From assembly GCA_028287205.1 (NCBI GenBank), contig JAQBQC010000083.1:1-11976 (forward strand): DNA of 11,976 nt, given 5' to 3'. The first letter of the stretch is position 1. Each line of letters starts with the position of its first letter. The notes below the pieces were generated by a model that was not told the origin of the DNA, searched no databases, and saw only the letters and a list, made by a program, of their open reading frames with translations. A program made the translations under genes and the position numbers. Positions 1 to 8,138 of this stretch are shown here, in pieces. Source of the stretch: Gemmatimonadota bacterium. Its GTDB lineage: Bacteria; Gemmatimonadota; Gemmatimonadetes; Gemmatimonadales; Gemmatimonadaceae.

Positions 1-1110
1 GATCGCCAGCTCGTGGCGGTTGGTCCGAAGTTCTGGTACACGGGACCGGGTGGGCTCACCAGTGCCGTGCGCTTGCGATCGAACTACGCCGCCGTCGGCG
101 ATCTCGCGTGGGACAAGCGCGAGCTCGGGATCGGTGTCTCTGCTCAGATCCCGAAAGGCGCGTCGAGTATCGAGCATGTGCACGGGTGGCTCACGTTCTC
201 GAATCCCGAGCTGCCGTTCTTCGCACGGCCCCTGGTTGGCGTGAGCGCGGGCGCGTGGCTGCTCGATGGGATCACGAAGCTCGAGGTCGCGAAGGACTGG
301 GATCTCAGCCCGTTTCTCTACTCGAATGGTCCGCAGAGGCATCTGCGCCTGGCGCTCGATGCCACGATGCCGTACGACAGTCGCTGGCTGGACTTCGCGC
401 GATGGCAACGCGCGAGGGTGTACGACGCGAATGCGGAGTATTCGTGGAGCGCACGTCGCCCGAGCGCGTTGCGCGCACGCGTCCGGGGATTCGCCGGGCT
501 CGCGCGCGATGAAGGCGGTGGCACGACGCGTGCCTTCGAACGCATCGAGGGCGAGCTGTCGAATACCGGCACGTTCGGCGCGGCGCACGCGTGGACGCAC
601 AAGCTGCGATTCTTCGCGGGCACCAGCCGCAACGCGCCCTTGCAACGATCGATCGGCCTCGCGTCGCTCGATGCGACCGACACGTACACGAACGACTTCG
701 TGCGCGGCCGCGACGCGCTGTTCGCGCGCTCCGACGTGCACTTCGTCGTTCCGGGCGGCGCGGGGCTCCGCGGCTACTCGCCGCTGCTGCGAGTGGACAG
801 GGTGGCGGCGATGAACGGCGAGCTCGCGAGAACCCTGGTGAAGGCGCGTGCGACATCGATGGTGCCGGAGGTGCAGGTCGTTGCGTTCGGAGACGCCGCG
901 TGGGCGCGACCGTCGCCCGCGGACGGTGGACACATCTTTGCGGATGGAGGCGTGGGCGTGCTCGCGCGCGATCAGCTCTGGGATCGTCCCGTCACGCTGC
1001 GCTTCGATGTGCCGTTATACGTCCGCGATCCGTCGCTCGCACCGGGTGGCGCGTTTGGCGACGATCGTGTGAAGCTTCGATGGACCTTCTCCTTCGCTGA
1101 CCTGTGGTGA
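1..1110 (+). CDS. C-terminal part of a large outer-membrane beta-barrel protein (5' end off the window)
   Basis: The frame is open from base 1, and the GTG at 13 is an internal Val, so the true start lies upstream. About 369 residues are visible. They alternate polar and hydrophobic residues in short strands separated by Gly/Asp/Arg-rich turns, as in outer-membrane beta-barrels. A GLRGY motif near residue 258 resembles the (V/L)RGY/F signature of Omp85/surface-antigen (D15) barrels. The protein ends in an amphipathic strand, LRWTFSFADLW, with a terminal aromatic residue, as expected for a BAM recognition signal. Such barrels occur in some soil bacteria as the tail of M1-type metallopeptidases. 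I suspect that architecture from overall resemblance, but no peptidase motif lies in the window. A plain surface-antigen or TamA-like protein is the alternative. The barrel call is fairly secure; the identity of the N-terminal part is unknown. Confidence 0.6.
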   Translation, partial: DRQLVAVGPKFWYTGPGGLTSAVRLRSNYAAVGDLAWDKRELGIGVSAQIPKGASSIEHVHGWLTFSNPELPFFARPLVGVSAGAWLLDGITKLEVAKDWDLSPFLYSNGPQRHLRLALDATMPYDSRWLDFARWQRARVYDANAEYSWSARRPSALRARVRGFAGLARDEGGGTTRAFERIEGELSNTGTFGAAHAWTHKLRFFAGTSRNAPLQRSIGLASLDATDTYTNDFVRGRDALFARSDVHFVVPGGAGLRGYSPLLRVDRVAAMNGELARTLVKARATSMVPEVQVVAFGDAAWARPSPADGGHIFADGGVGVLARDQLWDRPVTLRFDVPLYVRDPSLAPGGAFGDDRVKLRWTFSFADLW

Positions 1111-1125
1111 GCGCGCGATGCGCTC
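1109..1125 (+). terminator. Possible hairpin terminator after the barrel gene
   Basis: A perfect 6-bp inverted repeat (GAGCGC / GCGCTC, 5-nt loop GCGAT) begins inside the stop codon of the barrel gene. It can be lengthened by G-T wobble pairs and is followed by GTTCAT rather than a true T-run. It may be an intrinsic terminator or only an mRNA 3'-end stabiliser. The evidence is weak because short GC inverted repeats are common at this base composition. Confidence 0.3.
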
Positions 1126-1170
1126 GTTCATAGCCAGTCGCACACTTCCTACGACACGGACCGAATCTCG

Positions 1171-1563
1171 ATGACCACGCCGCCGCTGCCCAAGTCGGGC
1201 CCTACCGAGGTGACGCGAGTTCCCAAACCGTGGGGACACGAGATCATCTGGGCGCGCACCGACCGCTACGTGGGCAAGATCCTGCACATCATCGCGGGCC
1301 ACGCACTCTCCGTGCAGTATCACGAGCGCAAGGACGAGACGGTCTATCTGCTCTCGGGCGAGCTGAAGTACTGGGTGAAAACCGGCGAGACGATGACGGA
1401 CATGCATCTGCGCGTCGGCGACGCATTTCGAATCACTCCTCACACCATCCACTACATGGAAGCGATCACCGACTGCGATGTCCTCGAGGCATCCACTCCC
1501 GAGCTCGACGACGTGGTCCGCCTGACGGACCGCTACGGTCGCGAAGGAACGAGCGCGCCATGA
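1171..1563 (+). CDS. Cupin protein, phosphomannose isomerase type II-like
   Basis: A 130-residue single cupin. It opens with KPWGHE (residues 19-24), like the RPWG signature of type II mannose-6-phosphate isomerase and the C-terminal cupin of ManC. Cupin motif 1 is around residues 48-63 (QYHERKDE, then LLSGE) and motif 2 around 83-94 (GDAFRITPH, then H94). The end VVRLTDRYGR matches the IVRxxDDYGR end of that family. H51, E56 and H94 can serve as metal ligands, but the second His of the usual HxH is Arg53. The gene overlaps the next gene by ATGA, so the two are translationally coupled; this suggests a role in sugar-phosphate isomerisation or activation. ATG 1171 is used because the family core begins shortly after it; no clear Shine-Dalgarno sequence precedes it. 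Whether it is a true isomerase or a regulatory or binding cupin is open. Confidence 0.8.
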   Translation: MTTPPLPKSGPTEVTRVPKPWGHEIIWARTDRYVGKILHIIAGHALSVQYHERKDETVYLLSGELKYWVKTGETMTDMHLRVGDAFRITPHTIHYMEAITDCDVLEASTPELDDVVRLTDRYGREGTSAP

Positions 1564-2552
1564 AGGTGATCATTCCGCTGGCGGGAAAGGGTACGCGGCT
1601 GCGTCCGCACACGCATCTCACGCCGAAGCCGATGCTCAAGGTCGCCGGCAAGCCCGTGATCTCGTACCTGCTCGACGATCTCAAATCGCTCGGCGGCATC
1701 GAGCAGATCATCTACATCACCGGGCACCTGAAGGAGAAGGTGGAGGAGTACGCGCGAAGGGAGTACGACTTTCCGGCGGTGTTCGTGGAGCAGACGGTGC
1801 AGAACGGCACGGCCACCGCGGTCGAGCTCGCGCGGCCGTACGTGGATCAGCCGGTGCTGATCATCTTCGTCGACACGATCTTCGATGCGGATCTCTCCCT
1901 CGTGCAGAACACGGATGCGGATGGGATCATCTGGGTGAAGGAGGTCGAGGATTATCAGCGCTTCGGCGTGGTGGTCACGGATGCGAACGGATTCATGACG
2001 AAGATCGTCGAGAAGCCGTCGACGCCAATCTCCAAGCGCGCGAACATCGGGCTGTACTACATCAAGAACTGGAAGCTGCTGTACGAGGGGATCTCGCACG
2101 TGATGAAGCAGCCCTCGAACAAGGGCGAGTACTACCTCACCGACGCGTTCCAGTACATGATCGATCACGGCGCGAAGATAAAGGTCGTGGACGTTGAGGG
2201 ATGGTACGACGCGGGGAAGCTCGACACGCTGCTCGACACGAATCGCGCGATGCTCGAGCGGGGAAGAGCGAAGAGGCCGGCGACGGTGCCGAAGGGATCG
2301 AAGATCATCGATCCGGTCTACATCGAGGAGGGCGTGACGCTCACCGATGCGACGGTGGGTCCGAACGTGTCGCTGCACGCGGGCGCGGTGATCGAGCGGT
2401 CGACGATTCGCGATACGATCGTGGGGAGTGGGTCACAGATCTCGGATAGTACGTTGAGCGGGTCGCTGATTGGCGACGAGGTGGTGCTGGAGGGTGTGAA
2501 GGGGCAGGTGACGATCGGGGATCAGTCCGAGGTGCGCGCGGGCGGGAGCTGA
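1560..2552 (+). CDS. Sugar-1-phosphate nucleotidyltransferase with left-handed beta-helix tail (RmlA-like)
   Basis: A 330-residue cytoplasmic enzyme expected to join a nucleoside triphosphate and a sugar-1-phosphate into an NDP-sugar plus pyrophosphate. The N-terminal Rossmann-like domain (about 1-235) has the signature GKGTRLRP (residues 9-16) followed by PKPML with Lys23. It also has a VDTIFDADL segment with the probable metal-binding Asp105, EKPSTP (171-176) and GWYDAGK (204-210), matching the family's WxDxG motif. Residues from about 240 form hexapeptide-like repeats (VYIEEGV, ATVGPNVSL, STIRDTIVGS) typical of a left-handed beta-helix. This layout fits the long glucose-1-phosphate thymidylyltransferases such as StrD. 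Guanylyl or uridylyl specificity cannot be excluded. The ATG at 1560 lies in the ATGA overlap with the cupin stop and starts the canonical MKVIIPLAG, so the upstream in-frame extension is not used. Confidence 0.9.
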   Translation: MKVIIPLAGKGTRLRPHTHLTPKPMLKVAGKPVISYLLDDLKSLGGIEQIIYITGHLKEKVEEYARREYDFPAVFVEQTVQNGTATAVELARPYVDQPVLIIFVDTIFDADLSLVQNTDADGIIWVKEVEDYQRFGVVVTDANGFMTKIVEKPSTPISKRANIGLYYIKNWKLLYEGISHVMKQPSNKGEYYLTDAFQYMIDHGAKIKVVDVEGWYDAGKLDTLLDTNRAMLERGRAKRPATVPKGSKIIDPVYIEEGVTLTDATVGPNVSLHAGAVIERSTIRDTIVGSGSQISDSTLSGSLIGDEVVLEGVKGQVTIGDQSEVRAGGS

Positions 2553-2559
2553 TCTTCCG

Positions 2560-2583
2560 CGCGCGTCGCCCGTGCGGCGCGCG
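2560..2583. terminator. GC hairpin between convergent genes, possible two-way terminator
   Basis: A 10-bp stem (CGCGCGTCGC / GCGGCGCGCG, one U-G wobble, 4-nt loop CCGT) nearly fills the 32-bp gap between the stop of the nucleotidyltransferase (2552) and the stop of the oppositely oriented M20 gene (2585). The position and strength suit a shared terminator. Neither side has a U-tract, so release might depend on Rho or be incomplete. Confidence 0.45.
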
Positions 2584-2584
2584 A

Positions 2585-3787
2585 CTACGCCGCCAGCCCC
2601 GCGACCGCCGTCACGATCGCCAGCGCGCGCACGATCCCCAGGTGCCCCGCGCTGTTCTCGAACCACTCGGCCACCGTGTGCGCCTCTCCGCCGCGGCCGC
2701 CCGCTCCGATCGCAATCGCGGGGATGCCTCGGCTGATCGGCACGTTCGCGTCCGTACTCGCCGTCGCGAGATCGGGATCGCGACCGATGAGGCGCGTCGC
2801 CTCGATCGCAGCCGCCACGAGTGGCAGCGACGAATCGGTCTCGCCGCTCGGGCGATCGCCGATCACCGTGATTGCGACGGTGAGCGGCGGCGCACCCCGT
2901 GCACCGCGCAGATTCTCCTCGTGCAGAGCGGCGTGCGCTGCCGCGCGAATCTCGCCCTCGAACGTCCGCAACGCGCTCTCGGATGTCGAGCGCAGGTCGA
3001 TCTCCAGCCATGCATCGTCGGGGATCGCATTCACCGAAATCCCGCCGCCGATCCGTCCCACCGAGAGCGTCGTGCGCGGAAGCGCGGGAAGCGAGATGCG
3101 CGCGAGCATCGAGCCCGTGAGCGCGGCGGCGTGCACGGCGTTCGGCACGCCGAACGCGGTCCAGCTGTGTCCACCCGCGCCGCGAAAGTGAATGCGAAAG
3201 CGTCGCGAGCCGAGCGCGCGGTGCACGATGCGCTCGTCTCCGGCGCCATCGAGGGCGATCGCCGCCGCGGCGCCGCTCATCGCGCTCGCGAACAGCTCCT
3301 TCGCACCGCGCAGATCGCCCGCGCCCTCTTCGCCGGTGGTCGCTGCGAAGACGACGGTCGCGCGCGTGCGGAACGCCTTCCCATCGATGACGTCAGCCAG
3401 CGCGAGCATCGCCGCGAGCCCACGCCCGTTGTCGCCGATGCCGGGACCGATCAATCGCGCACCTTCGTGCTGCACTCGCAGCGGCACCGCGCGCGGAAAG
3501 ACGGTGTCGAGGTGAGCGCAGATCACGACCGGCGCAGATTCCTCGGATCCGGCGCGCGTACCCGTGACGTTGCCGGCGCTGTCGCTGCGCACATCCGTGA
3601 GTCCGAGCGCGCGGAACCGCGCGGCGATCCACTCCCCACGCTCACGCTCCTCGCCCGTGGGAGCAGCGATCTCGGAGACGGTAATCTGGGTCTCGAGCGT
3701 TTCCTCATCTCTCGCGGCGAGCCGTGCGCGCGCATTCACGACTGGGGCTGTGTCCCAGAGCGCGCGGAGACCGGACGAGAGAGCCAT
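2585..3787 (-). CDS. M20 family di-metal peptidase (PepT/CPG2-like)
   Basis: A 400-residue co-catalytic metallopeptidase of the M20 family, expected to cut di-/tripeptides or acylated amino acids. All catalytic residues are present: HLDT (His92, Asp94), GDNGRG (bridging Asp119), TGEEG (general base Glu153, ligand Glu154), LDGAG (Asp180) and the C-terminal AHTVAEW (His370). The central dimerisation or lid domain lies at about 190-305 and includes GGHSWTAFG. There is no signal peptide, so it is probably cytoplasmic. ATG 3787 is preferred; a TTG at 3823 would add 12 residues with no family resemblance. It is transcribed divergently from the LeuA-like gene and ends against a hairpin. The substrate cannot be told from sequence; tripeptidase-like and carboxypeptidase G2-like enzymes share these motifs. 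Confidence 0.9.
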   Translation of the reverse strand: MALSSGLRALWDTAPVVNARARLAARDEETLETQITVSEIAAPTGEERERGEWIAARFRALGLTDVRSDSAGNVTGTRAGSEESAPVVICAHLDTVFPRAVPLRVQHEGARLIGPGIGDNGRGLAAMLALADVIDGKAFRTRATVVFAATTGEEGAGDLRGAKELFASAMSGAAAAIALDGAGDERIVHRALGSRRFRIHFRGAGGHSWTAFGVPNAVHAAALTGSMLARISLPALPRTTLSVGRIGGGISVNAIPDDAWLEIDLRSTSESALRTFEGEIRAAAHAALHEENLRGARGAPPLTVAITVIGDRPSGETDSSLPLVAAAIEATRLIGRDPDLATASTDANVPISRGIPAIAIGAGGRGGEAHTVAEWFENSAGHLGIVRALAIVTAVAGLAA

Positions 3788-3934
3788 GTCTCGTAATTGC
3801 ACCCCGAGGGCGTCGCCGCGCAAGTGGCGCGCTCTGCTGGCCGCCGAATTGGCATCGCGGGCGCACCACGCTCACATTCCATGGTCGCAGTACCCTGATT
3901 TAGAGCCTTTGCGTCCCCATTAGATTTCAGTCGC
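3788..3934. promoter_or_regulatory. Divergent intergenic region with probable promoters
   Basis: About 147 bp separate the divergent M20 and LeuA-like starts, so promoters for both should lie here. The right-hand part (about 3870-3934) is visibly less GC-rich than the coding flanks. On the plus strand a TAGATT (3921-3926), a TAnnnT-type -10 match, sits 8 bp before the ATG at 3935. No Shine-Dalgarno sequence is visible, which would fit a leaderless mRNA. TTGGCA at 3849-3854 is a possible -35, but the hexamer 17 bp downstream (TCACAT) is poor. I saw no convincing operator palindrome. Confidence 0.35.
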
Positions 3935-5181
<1,247 letters not shown>

Positions 5182-5185
<4 letters not shown>

Positions 5186-6786
5186 GCGCTCCCCTCTCCG
5201 CGGTGATGGGCGGCTATCTCGACCTGCGGTGGCGGTTGAATCCCGTGGAGGCGACCTTCCACGGCGTCACCGAGTTCGATGGCATGTTCGCGGCGTACGA
5301 CGCGGAGTCGGTGCGCGAGCAGCTCGCGGCGCTCGTCGCGTACGAGAACGCGATCGAGGAGGCGGAGGCGGAGACACTCGCCGAGGAGATCGATCGCACG
5401 GCCGTGCTGCACTCGCTGAGGCACGATCTGCTCGTGCTGGGGAAGGAGCGGCAATTCGCGCACGATCCGTCGTACCATCTCATGCATGCGGTGAACGGGA
5501 TCTTTCTACTCCTCGCGCGCCGCTCGGCCCACTCGGCGGAACGTGCGGCGTCGCTGCTCGCGCGGCTGCAGGCGCTTCCCGCATTTCTGGAGACAGCTCT
5601 CGCCGTGCTCACGGAGCCCGACGCGGTATTCGTCGGAATGGGTCAGTCGATAATTCCCGGCGCCATCGCGCTCATCCAGGACGGCCTCGATGATCCCGCG
5701 CTCGATCTCACGATGTTGGACGAGCTCGAGCTGGAGCGCGCGAGGCGGGAAGCGGTCGAGGCACTCGAGGCTTTCGGCGATGTGCTCGTGGAGATGCAGG
5801 GGCGGGCGGGAAATCACTTCGCGATCGGTCGCGAGCTGTTCGACCGGAAACTGCATACGGCGCACATGATCGCGGACAATGCGGACGAGCTGCTGCGCTT
5901 TGGAGAGCGACTGCGCGAGACGGCGATTGCGGAGCTGGAGAAGATCGCGAAGGAGATCGAGCCGGGCGTGTCGTGGCAGGAAATCGCGGCGCAGCTGCGC
6001 ACCGACATCCCGAGTCCCGAAAGCGCGCTCGAAGAATATCGCGAGGCGATGGAAGCGGCGCGGCACTTCACGATCTCGCGCGACCTGATGCCGGTGCCCG
6101 ACACGACGCTGGAAGTGGCTCCTACTCCGGACTTCCTGCGCCCCCTCATTCCGCTCGCAGCGTATCAGGGTCCGGGCGCGTTCGATCCCGTGCAGCGCGG
6201 GCTCTTTCTCGTCACGCTGCCGGAGCATGGCGAGTCGTGGCGCTCACACTGCCGGGCCGAGCTGCCGAGCACCGCGCTGCACGAGGGGATTCCGGGACAC
6301 CACCTGCAGATGTCGATCGGTAATCAGCTTCCGAGCGTGCCGCGGCGCGTGCTGTCCACGCCCGCGGCGCGCGAAGGGTGGGCGCTGTACTGCGAGTCGC
6401 TGATGGCGGAGATGGGGTTCCTGGATTCGGCGGCCGAGCGATTCTTTCAGGCGCACCATCTCCTCTGGCGCGCGATCCGCGTGATCCTCGACGTGTCGCT
6501 GCACACGAAGGGAATGTCGATGGAGGAGGCGGCGGCGCGGCTGGAAGACGAGCTGGGATTCGAGCGGCACGTCGCGGAGGCGGAGGCGAAGCGCTACTGC
6601 GCGTATCCGACGTATCAGCTCTGCTACGCGGTGGGGCGGCGCGACATCCTCGCGCTGCGAGAGGACCTGCGCAAGGCGCGCACGGGTGCGTTTTCGCTCT
6701 CGACGTTTCACGAGGAGCTGCTGCAGTACGGCGCGCTGCCAACGGCTTTGGCGCGCTGGGGCATGGGACTGGCAGCGGTAGAGTAG
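5182..6786 (+). CDS. DUF885 family protein, putative zinc metallopeptidase
   Basis: A 534-residue, largely helical protein of the DUF885 type. Its diagnostic motif is LHEGIPGHHLQ, with His367, Glu368 and His373/His374, followed by AREGWALYCE with Glu398. This looks like a modified gluzincin HExxH-plus-Glu site, so peptidase activity on peptides or modified amino acids is a reasonable guess but unproven here. Many family members are lipoproteins or exported. This one begins MSAPLSAVMGGY with no signal sequence, so it is probably cytoplasmic. It starts with GTG in a 4-bp GTGA overlap with the LeuA-like gene. The overlap supports this start, and the family core begins about residue 10. It is followed after 27 bp by the YVTN lipoprotein on the same strand. 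Confidence 0.85.
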
Positions 6787-6800
6787 TGCTCGAACACTCA

Positions 6801-6806
6801 AAGGAG
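6801..6806 (+). promoter_or_regulatory. Strong Shine-Dalgarno site of the YVTN lipoprotein
   Basis: AAGGAG lies 7 nt before the ATG at 6814. It is one of the clearest ribosome binding sites in the window and fixes the start of the lipoprotein. Only 27 bp separate this gene from the DUF885 stop, so co-transcription with good independent translation is likely. Confidence 0.75.
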
Positions 6807-6813
6807 AACGCAC

Positions 6814-7890
6814 ATGTGGCGTAGCGCGATAGCAGGAGTTGCAGTTGCGGTGCTGGCAATCGGATGCATGGGCGAGAAGCGAAAGCCGGAGGCTGATACA
6901 TCCTCGACGGAGCACACGGTGCTCACGTCGTTCACGAGTGGCGGTCCCTATGTGTTCGTGTCGAACGAGGATGGCAACGACGTCACCGTCATCGATGCGA
7001 AGACGGACAGCGTGGTTGCGACGCTCGATCCGGGGCAGCGACCGCGCGGTCTGCGCATCAGCCCCGACGGAAAGCACTTGATCGTCGCCGTGAGCGGTTC
7101 TCCAAAGGCGGGACCGGGAGTGGACGAGAAGACGCTTCCACCTGCCGATCGCACGAAGGACGGGATCGCGATCATCGATCTCGCGACGGGGAAGCGCGAG
7201 GCGAACCTTCCCGGTGGACTCGATCCCGAGTCGTTCGCGATCTCGAGCGACGGGAAGACGATCTTCGTGTCGAACGAGGATGGCGGTACGCTCACGCTCA
7301 TCGATGTCGATTCGCGGAAGGTCATCGGCACGGTTCCGATCGGGTCGGAGCCGGAAGGCGTGCAGATCCATCCGGACAACAAGGTGCTGTACGCCACCAA
7401 CGAGGGGAGCGGCACCGTATCCGTGCTCGATCTCGAGACGAAGAAGATCGTCGCGACGTTCCCGACCGGGAAGCGTCCGCGCGGCATCGCGTTCACTCCC
7501 GATGGAAAGAAGGCGTACATCACGAACGAGGTTGGCGGCACGGTGACGGTCGTCGATGCGAAGCGGAACAAGGTGCTCAAGAACATCAAGGTGCCGGGCG
7601 AGGGCGCGAAGCCCATGGGAACCGCGATGGCGCCCGACGGGTCGCGCGTCTACATCACGACGGGGCGCGGCGGATCCGTGGCGGTGATCGACACGAAGAG
7701 CGACAGCGTCGTCACCACCTTTCCTGCGGGCAAGCGCCCGTGGGGAGTCGCGGTCTCCGCGGATGGAAAGACGATCTACACCGCGAACGGGCCGTCGAAC
7801 GACATCTCCGTCATCGACGCGAGCACGAACCAGGTGAGGAAGCGCATTCCCGGCGGAAAGTCGCCGTGGGGGATCGCGATCTCGAAGTAG
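6814..7890 (+). CDS. YVTN seven-bladed beta-propeller lipoprotein
   Basis: A 358-residue protein with a lipoprotein signal: a short charged N-terminus, a hydrophobic stretch (AGVAVAVLAIG) and Cys18 followed by Met-Gly, which suggests outer-membrane anchoring. Ala at -3 makes the lipobox slightly atypical. After a linker of about 25 residues come seven YVTN-type repeats starting near residues 46, 89, 150, 192, 234, 279 and 321. Each has the pattern (V/I)Y(V/I)xNExxGTVxVID, then PxGxxPxGxxxxPDGK. Blade 2 carries an insertion of about 18 residues (SPKAGPGVDEK onward). The repeats resemble the PQQ-dependent catabolism-associated propeller family, but no PQQ enzyme lies nearby. Such propellers usually bind partners or ligands rather than catalyse; the ligand is unknown. 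DNA copies of the repeat share up to 21 identical bases (6955-6975 and 7264-7284). Confidence 0.9.
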   Translation: MWRSAIAGVAVAVLAIGCMGEKRKPEADTSSTEHTVLTSFTSGGPYVFVSNEDGNDVTVIDAKTDSVVATLDPGQRPRGLRISPDGKHLIVAVSGSPKAGPGVDEKTLPPADRTKDGIAIIDLATGKREANLPGGLDPESFAISSDGKTIFVSNEDGGTLTLIDVDSRKVIGTVPIGSEPEGVQIHPDNKVLYATNEGSGTVSVLDLETKKIVATFPTGKRPRGIAFTPDGKKAYITNEVGGTVTVVDAKRNKVLKNIKVPGEGAKPMGTAMAPDGSRVYITTGRGGSVAVIDTKSDSVVTTFPAGKRPWGVAVSADGKTIYTANGPSNDISVIDASTNQVRKRIPGGKSPWGIAISK

Positions 7891-7906
7891 CATCGCGAGG
7901 GGATGC
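7890..7906. terminator. Small hairpin between convergent genes
   Basis: GCATC (7890-7894) pairs with GATGC (7902-7906) around a 7-nt loop in the 19-bp gap between the convergent lipoprotein and YbdD-family stops. With only five base pairs and no T-run it is a marginal terminator candidate, offered because of its position. Confidence 0.2.
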
Positions 7907-7909
7907 CGC

Positions 7910-8134
7910 TCAACAGCAGCGGCTCCCGGTTCCCTCGTAGCGCGCTCGCACCCGCTCTCGCGCGAACTCTTCGCGCGAGAGCGGTGTCGCATCCGGGTGC
8001 TTCGCGCGCTGGTGCGCGAGGTAGCGTGCGTAGTCCGGCACGCCGATGATCGTGCGTATGATCGTGAGCGCACGCGCTATGACGCGCGCGTGCGCGGCTC
8101 GTCCTCCGCTGGGCGCGCGCGCTGTTGGCTTCAC
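7910..8134 (-). CDS. ybdD: YbdD/YjiX family small protein (CstA-associated type)
   Basis: A 74-residue protein recognised from a strong family pattern: GVPDY (residues 31-35), HPD (46-48), SREEFARER with EEF at 55-57, then RYEGTG and a terminal RCC. E. coli YbdD/YjiX have GMPDY, HPD, EEFFRER and a Cys-Cys end at the same spacing. Those proteins are encoded next to the CstA/BtsT peptide and pyruvate transporters and are thought to work with them. Here no CstA gene is adjacent: the upstream neighbour is the S9 peptidase, and downstream is a convergent gene. The GTG at 8134 begins 4 bp after the S9 stop. A GTG at 8158 would add eight residues and overlap S9 by 20 bp. Neither has a clear ribosome binding site, so the exact start is uncertain while the family call is firm. 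Confidence 0.8.
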   Translation of the reverse strand: MKPTARAPSGGRAAHARVIARALTIIRTIIGVPDYARYLAHQRAKHPDATPLSREEFARERVRARYEGTGSRCC

Positions 8135-8138
8135 CGGC

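Noticed and set aside
1230..1559. Upstream extension of the nucleotidyltransferase frame by 110 codons
   Set aside because: This stretch is the cupin gene read in another frame; the true start is the ATG at 1560 before MKVIIPLAG.
3788..3823. TTG start adding 12 residues to the M20 peptidase
   Set aside because: The added residues have no family resemblance and the start codon is rarer; the ATG at 3787 is adequate.
6955..7284. 21-base direct repeat (6955-6975 and 7264-7284) as a mobile-element or recombination signal
   Set aside because: Both copies encode the same blade motif of the propeller in the same frame, so it is a protein-repeat effect.
6244..8073. Long open frame (609 codons) on the minus strand across the DUF885 3' end, the lipoprotein gene and the YbdD-family region
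   Set aside because: It is antisense to genes with clear family motifs; its translation is Arg/His/Asp-rich without domain pattern, as expected for a mirror frame in GC-rich DNA.
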